Assembly: GCA_914767715.1 (NCBI GenBank)
Contig: OU612069.1
Span: 8,866,001 to 8,930,000, forward strand
From: Membranipora membranacea
Lineage: Eukaryota > Bryozoa > Gymnolaemata > Cheilostomatida > Membraniporidae
Direction of reading: 5' to 3'
DNA length: 64,000 bases
Part shown: one piece after another, positions 22,670 through 33,167 of the stretch
How the letters are laid out: the number at the start of each line of letters is the position of its first letter
Position numbering within the stretch: the stretch's first letter is position 1
Made by a program: the position numbers and the translations under genes
The notes under the pieces: model-generated
The model's input: the letters and a program-made list of their open reading frames with translations, nothing else
Database searches by the model: none
What the model was told of the DNA's origin: nothing

Positions 22670-25600
22670 AACTGATCAAGTGGCAATAGTCACTTGCGAT
22701 AGAAATTATCGAAGGAATTAATTTGATATACTGCAAGGAACACAAAAATTATGCAGCAGCACTCATATCAAGTGGATACCTCGATGCAATATTGCGATTA
22801 CTGAATAAGTGACAGATATCTTATCAATTTTGAGAATTGTAGGTTGAATTACCGTGTAATAATGTTGAGTTAGACATAAACGGCAGTATTCATATACCTT
22901 ATGTGACCTTTTTCAGAGTTTTCAGATTATCCTGTATTCAAAGGAGTTGTCGGCTCTTTGATTCAGGTAAGATAACTCTACTCTGAGAAACAGTTAGTTC
23001 AACGTTCAATGTTCAATATAAGCTTGAGTAAAAATACAATTCTGAGTGTCCCAAGAATGCCCCCCCCCCTGCCCACATACAGGTTAAATTGGGTTGGAGT
23101 CTTTAGCTGAGCTAACATTGTGCTAAGAGACCTGTGATTCTGATAAACCGCTTTGATTTGATTACCTAATTGGGCTTCCAGGCACTATACAGAGATCAAA
23201 CATATACTCAGAACATACTCAGACTTGGAGTGAGATATATTGAACACTCTGGATCACAATTATAAGGTGTGATTGTTGAAGGCATCAAAAGTATATATAT
23301 ATTTATCTACGGTCAATCTTGACTTTGTGGTGCAAGAGTATCGTCTCAAACTCATCAAGAGTTTTCTGTTAGAACAAGGCAGGGGTTTTAACGGGTTATC
23401 GGCAGAACATTTCTTTGTACGGCATAATTAATTATAATTATTATATTATTATTATCCTGAGTCCAGGAAAGGTCAGGCTCAACAACAACCCTATATAAGT
23501 TTGCCTTGTGTGGTAGTGGGAACCAGCCGTTTGTCACTAGAAATTATGGTTTAAATACATTGTAAGTACTGGACTTATCAGTTGACATCACACATTTAAT
23601 AGATTCGAACTCTATGATTCGAACTGCCTTATCTCATCTTTCAGTGTACAAGGGAGAGGCAACTCCAAAGTAGAACTGCAAATAAGTAATACACTGGCGA
23701 ATTATTATTGAGAATTAGCCTCAGTGCGAACCAAATTAGAACCACTGTTGGAACCAAATTCAAAGTAGGATGGTTTCTTAACCGACATATAAAGGAGGTT
23801 ACGTGCTGTTTCCGCTCCTCACAAAGGTAGGGCAGGCAACGTGTTGGAAGAAGGGTATATTTTATAACAGTACTCAATAATGTTGCACTTGCGGCTGTCT
23901 GAGCACTTAGACTACCCGAGTTTAGGATTATACTCCTGGAGTTTTACTTTGGTATTCAGCCTACTGGTTTAAATTTTAATGAATCTTTAATAGTATAACT
24001 ATGTGCAAAGCAAAATTAACGAGAGATCATCTAACTATTTTCTTTTGTTAAGTCAGTTAAGAGTCTAAAAATCCAGCATTTTTTATCTAATTGAGTTTTG
24101 TTCAGAGTTGAGAATCACTTCACTTGACCATTCAACAAACAATGCATCCCGCAATGCATCAGCAACAAATATCAGCAAATTTTAAAAAACAAAACATCAA
24201 ATCTTGATCATCTGACAGTGGGATATTTGAGGAGATGACTGGAGGTTTAACCCCATCTCCAAGTGTGTATTGTCTTTTCTGGGGGAGAGGGAGTTCATTG
24301 GTATAATCGTCATTGATTCAAAACTCAAGTCCAGGCTGGTTTAAAGCCAGTTGTAATCTTTGTTGTATTTGTTGGCATAATTTTCATTCGATGAAAATGT
24401 TTTCAAAATAAGCCTTCCGAGAAAAAACAAAAAAGTAAAAGGATTGCTGATAACCTATATTCAGATGTATTGTACCCTCGCGGCCATGTCAAGGATAAGA
24501 TTAATTGCGTAGCCCTAAGCAACTGTGAAAAACAGCCCAAACTCTTAACTCTTAAGGGTAGACTCTGGCCTTGGATTAAGATCAAACATTGGGGTGTTGT
24601 ATGTACACTTCCAACATCCCTCTGCAGGAGAGGGGGCAAACGGGATAAAACTCTTTATAAAAGGTTTTTTGAGAGTTAAGTTTCACAATACATTTGCCCT
24701 GAACAACATTCCCATCATTCTCAATAATTCAGTACAGCTAGGACTATTGCATTTAAATCTCTTACGCTTCCTACCTCATGTTCTGAATATTATTCTGAGT
24801 TTTGCATTTATTTTCGTAGACTTAGGTATCCGAGACTCTTTTCGTTACCTTCTCACTTTTCTTCTGTTAGTGGTCCCATCCAAGATTCCTGAATATAAAC
24901 ACTGCAATAAACAACAGAAAGCAACTGACACTTTAGACCAAACGCAGAAAAAATTGAGTTCTAGTCAGTTGGTCAAAATGAGGGTATCTCAAGTTATACA
25001 TTAATGTTTGGTATACAGTGAGAGGAAAACCTGTACCGCACTGGCAGCCAATCACATTGGCTAGTCCGAATGGTGATCGGTGTAACCATAAATTGACGAT
25101 ACCTACATCAAATGCATCCCACAATGCAACACACTTAAGATTATAAGCCAAGCAAAAGCCAAGTATCAAAATTTGCTTATCTGGGGGAGAGGACCGGTCA
25201 AGGTGATTTAAGTCAAGTTAAGGGCGGGTGGGGGGGGGGGGTTAATGGGAGGTGATTGATCCCAAATTATTATACCCGAAGGCAGCCGCTCAGACATTAA
25301 ATCAATGTGAATATTTAACTTGACCTGTTCCCTACTACTGATAAAGGTGTACTGGGTTGTTTCACTTTTATCGGTTTCCAAGTAACATGATTTGATGCCT
25401 CGGCTAGAAACTTTAAATCAGGGCATGTACAAAATCAGTAATATTTTACATCTTTGCCTGGTTAAGATTTGTTCACAGATATACTATACTTTAGCCTAGG
25501 TGGCAGCAATCATTCAAATTGAAAGGATCAAATAAAGATTCAGTGGTACATAAAAGTGCAGTGACCTAACCTAAGTAAATTAAAAACAAAATTGAGAACA

Positions 25601-25950
25601 ATTAGCTTACTGACATAAACTTAGCAGCTAAGCAACTGTGCCCGAGTAGCAGTGTCTGGTACAACATGCGTATGTAAACAACCCGTCTAGCCTTGGAAAC
25701 ATCAGGTGATCAATGATATGGCAAGCAAAGTTATTTCATTCAATCTTGTTGATTCACCCAAGATTTCTAAATACAGTAGAAGATAGCCTTGGATTCAGGA
25801 CAAACATTGGGGTGTTGACTCTACACCCCCGTAGCTAAATTGAAACATTTGGTTGTTTAAACTGTTTTTACTGAGTTATGTAGGCTATACTTATTTCACT
25901 TTCACCTAAAGTAATCGATTAACCCAGCCAGCTGCAGGCACTAGGGTACA
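22670..25950. other. Spacer without recognised genes
   Basis: AT-rich sequence with homopolymer runs (C-run near 23059, G-run near 25229) and a palindromic AATTAATTATAATTATTATA stretch near 23425. Open frames here, including a 136-codon one at 24594-25004, show no family resemblance, no splice logic and unusual hydrophobic composition. I do not call them genes. Confidence 0.45.
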
Positions 25951-27660
25951 ATTCAGGTAGGGGTAAATTTGAGAAACAAATTGTCCATTGATTTAAAACA
26001 ATTATATTACATATATGGTTGTTTAAATTTGTAGATGATTTGAGAGTAGATTGTAGCGCTGCTATAAAACTCGTGAAAAATTATCAATAATCCTGGTCAG
26101 CTATATACAGCCCGGTAAGAGCTTTGTTCCCTGTGAGATGAGCAAACATAACAAACAAACAATTTGGGAACAAAAAACGCTCTACTCTTAACAAACCACT
26201 ACAAGTTTTGTCAGGATTGACTTGACAATAGACTTGTGAAGAGATTGCATTGTCACTTAGCAATTCACTAAAAGAAAAACTGATCGTTTATTCAAAGACA
26301 TCTCGGCGGTCTGCGAAGTCTTATTTAGCGACCGACCAAGGCAAGAATCGCTGATTACAAGAATAAGTTAGCCACCTCCGAAAATGCACACATAGAGAAA
26401 GGGGCACCTGTTATAGAAGTTCGAGCAAAGGGCACCTGCAGTATGCACTCACCATTCTGACACACTTTACATTGATACGGCACTGCAGGCTGCTCCACAC
26501 ATTTATCATTCTCTTGCGTCCTTTATATCTTCTAATAGAGACTCCGAAACCTAAGGAATATACTAACAATATTAATTTACACCAATTTTAGGGTAGTTAT
26601 AAAAAACCTAGTGAGCACGGGTTAGTAACAGTTTGTTACATCATTTCTAGCTAAGGTAAACATAGTAATATGACTTTTTTTGTGAAGAATAAAAATTTTA
26701 ACGCAAGTGATTATACACAGGGGAATTCTAAATTAGCAACGGGCCAGCATTCCCATCATGCAACACTGCTGACCAGCATTCCCATCATGCAACATTACCG
26801 ATAAATCAATTTTCCTATCAGAGGTGTTTTCAGGGTGAATCGTGAGGCGATGCAAAAATTTACCGATTCCATGAGGTTAAGTAGTGAATGTTCACCTCTG
26901 ACTCTAGCGTTTAGAATATTACAAGCAGCTCATCACTCCACACTTATTCAATTGCCTCAGCGTGAAGTCTGGTTTGATGCCTGAATTTATGTTTCGGTTT
27001 ACATCAGTATGGCTTCCGTCTAGCCTACATTAACAAGTCGTAAATGCATCTTTATTAAAACTTTAAATATTCTGGTTCTGTATAGACTAGGTTAATTAAT
27101 TTAAAACAGTCAGCTGAAGTTAGAGATACAGTGCAGTTAGAGAAACAAACGGTCCATTGATTTAAAACAAGTAAAATTTTGCGCAATTTGATTTGTAAAA
27201 GATCTGTGAGTAGATTGTAGCCCAGCTGCGCAACACAGCGAAAAGAGCTCATGGGTTTATGTTCATAAAAGGTTTCTAAAACAATATAGCAGGGAAAGGT
27301 ATGCTCTCAGTGGGGTGAATTAAAAATACCTGAAAACTCTAGTTCACTGAACTCATAAAGCTAGCATAGTTTTATTTCAACACAATTGCCAATAGAGCTT
27401 TGAGTAGATTGCCGAGTAGCTAAGCAACAATACTTGATTGACTAATCATGAAAGATTCTCAACTGGGTAAAGAACTTGGGCGGAGTGTATAATAGCTGAA
27501 TATAGTGTTAGGTTTATACCTTACTCACAGAAAGGGGCACCTGTTGTATGCACTCACCCAAAGGGCACCTTTTGTATGACCTCACCCAAAGGGCACCTGT
27601 CGTATGACATCACCAAATTGACACTCTATACATTGATATGACACCGCTGTAACACTCTGC
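25950..27660 (+). repeat. Diverged direct duplication, about 1.15 kb apart, upstream of the TIR-like/TPR gene
   Basis: Words at about 25980-26060 (GTCCATTGATTTAAAACAA, then GAGTAGATTGTAGC) recur at about 27148-27230. AGAAAGGGGCACCTGTT with GTATGCACTCACC at about 26397-26460 recurs at about 27531-27605. In the second copy the AAAGGGCACCT unit is itself repeated three times. The near-constant spacing suggests one old tandem duplication with later drift. A shorter direct repeat (CCAGCATTCCCATCATGCAA, twice) sits at 26745-26800. Confidence 0.55.
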
Positions 27661-27923
27661 GGGAACGACATAAACACTTTGATTCACAAACCAGTTACAA
27701 AAGAATAACAAGCTTACTGCAGCTTTGAACAGAGAGCAAACATGATAATCAGCGAATCGATTGGCTTGTTGTATAAGTGCTTAGCAACAGGTAAACAAAA
27801 GAGCAGTCAACGAGCTCAGTGACAAAAATATCACTCTGTCTCTGAAGCATTAGATGCACTGTACGGCGGCACAATTCTTTAGCGCGTAGTTGGACATCAA
27901 TATCCCAGAGATAATCTTCCAAT

Positions 27924-30149
27924 ATGGGTTGCGGATCAAGTCTAAGTGCAGGCTCTATTCAAGTAGCCCCAGCTCCTGCAGCAGGTAAATATAAACAGAT
28001 AGAAAACTGTTCAATTTTCTTGAACTCTGTTAACTCTAGATTCTGCTAACATTGTCATTGACAAATAAAAAAGAATAACATTCATGTTAAACAATTCAAT
28101 TAGTACCATATAACTCTCCACAAGGCAAAATGTTATCCTTTGATTGTTGCTGTCAATTATATAGACTGTATAATAGGACTCTTTTTATGAATTACAGACG
28201 GAATGCAGCACATGATCGGATTTCATATATCAGCTATTCGAAAATTCATACGGGACCACCCAAAAGTCACGAGTGACCATCTCACAACATCACAGATCAA
28301 CAAAGCGTTTATCAAACCTGAAACGGATGGGACGAATGGACCATTCATTAACAAGTATATAGGTTTCAAAGACCCCGAAATGGGTGTGCCACTCGTATCT
28401 CAGGCCACAGTGTTTGTGTCACATGCGTGGAAGTATAAATTCTATGACGTCGTGGTAAGCGTTATGGAACAATATGCCAGCAAACATCCAGATGCCTATT
28501 TCTGGTTTGATCTATTCACGAACAATCAGAATGAGGTAATCAATAAAGATTTTGACTGGTTCAGCACTACTTTTCGTAACAGTATAAGAGAAATAGGTCA
28601 GGTACTTCTTGTTCTCTCACCATGGAACGATCCGATTCCTATTCGTAGAGCCTGGTGCCTGTTTGAGATTCACAATGCCGTTGAAGAGTCTGAGGTACAG
28701 CTAACAATGGATATCCCTCTGAATGAGGTGGAGGAGCTAAAGGAAGGTGTGATACAGGATTCTAAATGCGTGATTCAAGCCTTATCCGATATCCAGGCTG
28801 AAAAAGCTGAAGCCACTTCTCCTTTCGATCGAGAGCTTATATTCAAAGCTATTAGCGAGATAGATGGCGGCTTTTCACGGGTCAACCAGGGAGTGAAGGA
28901 TCAACTGAGAAGCTGGTATGTTGACCAATTAAAGCTCCTCATAAACAGAGCAGAAGATGATACCACACTTCGGCGTAGTAGTGCTCATGTAATGAGTCAG
29001 TTTGCATTTTATGATGAGTCGCTTTTCCATTTTCAGAATGCGCTTCGTATAGACATCAAACTATATGGTAAAAATCATATAAATGTGGGTGATTCATACC
29101 ATGGCATGGCTGTCGTGTATGACATTAGAGGAAACTATGAACAAGCTCTGGATTACTACAAAAAATCATTAGAAATCAGACGAGAGTCATTAGGTGAGAA
29201 TCATCCTGATTTAGCTTCCTCCTACATGGGCATGGCCGATGTGTACGACAGTAAAGGTGACTATAATAACGCTCTTCACTACCACAATATGTCTCTCAAA
29301 ATCAGACTGGACACATTAGGTGAGAATCATCCCTCTGTGGCTAACTCCTGTAATAACATGGCTATTGTGTACGTTCATAAAGGTGACTATGATAGAGCTC
29401 TTAAATTCTACAACAAATCTCTCAAAATCACACTGGACACATTAGGTGAGAATCATCCTGATGTAGCTACCTCCTACAATAACATTGGCAGTGTGTACGT
29501 TCATAAAGGTGACTATGATAACGCTCTGAGTCACTACAACAAATCTCTCAAAATCGAACTGGACACGTTAGGTGAGAATCATCCTGAAGTAGCTGCCTCC
29601 TACAAAAACATTGGCAGTGTGTTCGTTCATAAAGGTGACTATGATAACGCTCGGAGTCACTACAACAAATCTCTCAAAATCGAACTGGACACATTAGGTG
29701 AGAATCATCCTGAAGTAGCTGCCTCCTATATGGGCATGGCCGTTGTGTACGACAGTAAAGGTGACTATGATAGCGCACTTCACTACCACAATATGTCTCT
29801 CAAAATCCAACTGGACACATTAGGTGAGAATCATCCTTCTGTGGCTAACTCCTATAATAACATGGCCAATGTGTACGAGAGTAAAGGTGACTATGATAAC
29901 GCCCTTCACTACCACGATATGTCTCTCAAAATCCAACTGGACACATTAGGCAAGAATCATCCTTCTGTGGCTAACTCCTACAACAACATAGCTATCGTGT
30001 ACGACAGTAAAGGTGACTATGATAAAGCATTGGATTACTACGACAAAGCAATAAAAATCAAACTGGACACATTAGGTGAGAATCATCCTTCTGTTGCCGA
30101 TACCCGCCATAATGTCAAGCTGCTCCAAGAGCATATGGAAAATTTGTAA
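27924..30149 (+). CDS. Predicted N-myristoylated TIR-like / kinesin-light-chain-type TPR protein, 670 aa
   Basis: Exon 1 (27924-27984) encodes MGCGSSLSAGSIQVAPAPAA, a typical N-myristoylation start (Gly2, Cys3 for palmitate, Ser5/6). A GTAAAT donor and TTACAG acceptor join it in phase to exon 2 (28198-30149). Residues about 60-190 look like a diverged TIR fold: strand ATVFVSHAW (about 90-98), YFWFDLF (121-127), VLLVLSPW (156-163) and RRAWCLFEI (170-178). The last resembles the WCxxE box whose glutamate (here Glu177) is catalytic in TIR NADases. A helical linker follows. Nine 42-residue TPRs (about 292-670) of the kinesin light chain/nephrocystin-3 type then repeat YDxALxYYxKSLKIxLDTLG and ENHPxVAxSYxNxxxVY. 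The TPR units are very alike at DNA level. An AATAAA at 30242-30247 is a likely poly(A) signal. The role is inferred: a membrane-tethered sensor or signalling scaffold. No nucleotide-binding STAND domain is present. Confidence 0.88.
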
Positions 30150-32105
30150 TAGACATCCTTCAGTGAGTTATCGAATTGTTTGATTACTGCCACATTTTTC
30201 AGTTGTTTTTGTGATTTTTTGAATTATTAGGACATGATCAAAATAAACAATGCATCTTTGTTGGAGTTTTGCCGTCCCGCCCCCTCCCAAGTAATCATAT
30301 TACCCTTTTATGATCTTGTTATTATATCACCTGCGCGTTTTCCTAAAATATCTTATAAATTACTCAAACTAGATGTGTTTTTTTTTCAGCCATATTCATA
30401 TTTTTTGTTTATCATACTGCACTCAAAATACGAAACATTATAAATCATAATAAATTTGGATTATCTGGTAAGATTCTGATCATATTTTACTGCGCCTCAA
30501 TTTTTGAGCATTATCAGTTGAGTGAAAACCAGTGAAGACCAGCTAGTAACCACCATGGTTACCCCACCCTAAAAGTTCAGGGACGATATTTTATGTTTGT
30601 AAAGAGACCAATCTAGTGTTAAAACCAGAGCATCGCTGAGATGAGAAATTGATGTCAATAAAAGTTATTAAACTATAGACAAGGCCAAATAAATAAATAA
30701 AAACACCTTTAGGTATGATATGTTGATATTCGGATCGGTCATTGACATTACCAGTAAATAGGCCTAATAAGGTAAAGACCCAGACTATGACGCACCAAAT
30801 ACAAAAAACTCTGGTGAATATTAATGCACACTACACCTTTATTTTCGCAGATCTCATGTCATATACATACAATTTCCCCCATCAAGTCAATTTTCTAAAT
30901 ATATGGGAAGCAGGAGGTTGTAACTGGAGAAAATTGTTTGGATCAAAGTCAACTCCCAAGCCACAGTTTACCAGTGTTCGTGCGATTGTATAATATAGCC
31001 AGGTGTAGCTGCTCTCCTCAGCCGGATACTTAAGATCAAACCAAGACCCGGAAATTGGGATACATATTCAAGGCAGTTGCAACAGCATAAGATGAGGAAG
31101 TGTCACAAGCTTTCTAGATAACATCAAACGATAACTCCAGACTTGCAAGTTGATTATCAGCGATAAGCGTTATGGCAACTTTTACTGGGTTGATTTTTAT
31201 CAGAGATTTTGTCTCGGTAGCTTTCATTGTTTTATTTGATGTATGGCTGTGAAAAACTATATAAACAAGCTTTGGGAGAAACGTAGGCCAGCACTGTGCA
31301 ACAAAAACCACAATGAATTTCAGTAAAACCAACATACAACTAAATCATATAACAGTGAATTTTAATTCGGTAGCATCTTCAATTTTATTCATAATTTTGA
31401 TTGATCCAACACTAAAAGGAAAACAAAGATGCAGCTATCTATCTATTGAGATATAATTCCTTGTGGCTTTGTTTCAAATGCATAAAAACTAAAGAACGAC
31501 TAAATATTGGGAGTAATAAAATTGATCAGAAGGACTAAAATGATTGAAAACATAAAACAAGAAAAGGCCGGTATTGAATATACCCACGCCACGATTATGC
31601 GGAACCTAATTTACATGCATCCATATATCCACATAAGTATAAAATATGCCATAGAAAGGGTGGATGGTTTCACCCCTTCCCAATGACAATAAAACAGAAT
31701 ATTGACTAAATAAATTTCACATTCTCACCAAGTTCACACTTGTCTCATCATACATGTACAAACAGAATACAAGGCAGCGACAAACTATCTAAGTTCATGG
31801 CTTTTATACAGTTACACATGGTGCTACATTCGCTTTGGCATGTGCATAAAAAGGGATCAGCCATACAGAGGCGGATCAGTACAATGATGGAGCTGTGACA
31901 ACTCCCGAGACGAGTTGATGGTTGTCGTTTATGTGAAGTGAATAGTTCAATAAGTTAATCACCAGGGTAAATCTGCAGCAGGCACATATAACGGTGAATA
32001 TATACAGACAGGTTACAAGTCTGCAACTGCAAGCCCTGAGGTTAGTGGAGCTATATTTACAATTAACCGGAGAGAAGATGTTCCTTCAGCTTGTAATGTA
32101 GGCCA
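30150..32105. other. Tail-to-tail spacer between the TPR gene and cyclin A
   Basis: Both genes end towards this stretch. It holds the TPR gene's 3' UTR (AATAAA at 30242) and, on the minus strand, the cyclin A 3' UTR. A minus-strand AATAAA occurs near 31380, and other signals could serve. No convincing exon or repeat family member was seen. Confidence 0.5.
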
Positions 32106-33128
32106 TCAGCATAACTCTGGAATAGGTATGGATGCTACAGCTCTCTTACTGAAATGTGAAAATTGAGAAAGATTAAATAGAATTAAATTGTACATTGTAA
32201 GGTGTGGAGTTGTGCTATAAATATCAAGGGGCAGATAACTTCCTATCTGTAACAAATTTCTAGCCTTCTATCAGGGAGGGTGCTTCCATAAACTGAAAAA
32301 TACTGCATTGTGCTATCAGGGACAACTAACAAAACATGAGAGCGCCTTATATGCTCTCAACTGGATTCAACTTGCTAGAATGCACCCCACTACTGAAACC
32401 ATTTAGCCTTTTTAACCATCTTATTTACTTACGCATCAGACTTGTACTTTTCTCTGACGGCTTGCTGGGGCTGATCTGGAGCCTGCTTTAGTGTTGTTAA
32501 TAGTTTCTGTACACAGACAGCCACCTCGGTCTGCGAGTATCGAGTGATCTACAAGACAAAAGCGTCACAGAGTGATATAGAATTCCATGCTGCATTAGAA
32601 TTAATTACAAAAAGTAATAATAATCTGGCAGCTAGCATGTTTTCTGACGTATCGGAATGGGCAAGAGTATTAAGCAAGTATTCAAAATCTCAACCGCAAA
32701 CTCAGGGAGAAGATCATCAGGCTGAAGGTCCTCTCCATAGTCTATGAAGCCTATTATTTCCAAGCATTCGTAAACTGTGTGAGACTCCACCAAACTAGTG
32801 GACCATCAATGAGTAGCTTAGTTAAAATAACAGCCAAGACTCCAAAGTACACCAAAACATGATACATACCTTCTCGATGTCTGAGAGTTTGACATCATTA
32901 TAAGGCACCACATGAGCTGCGAGGAATAAAGATGAGGCGGCTATCATACTTGGCCTGTACACCAGATAGTTATCACAATCCAGCAGAGACAACTCCATTA
33001 TGTACTACAAATTAAACACAATAAATTGTTAATTTAAATTTTATGTGCATCTGTTTTGACATCTGATACAGTACTTTGGGACAAACTACATGCATGCATA
33101 GTCCACATTTGCCTGGTATACTAGTTTT

Positions 33129-33167
<39 letters not shown>

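Noticed and set aside
24594-25004. 136-codon open frame, plus strand, hydrophobic centre
   Set aside because: The composition follows AT-rich DNA, no homologous motif is visible and a second frame is open over the same region.
30234-30443. 69-codon frame after the TPR gene
   Set aside because: It overlaps the likely poly(A) signal and is low-complexity hydrophobic sequence typical of AT-rich 3' flank.
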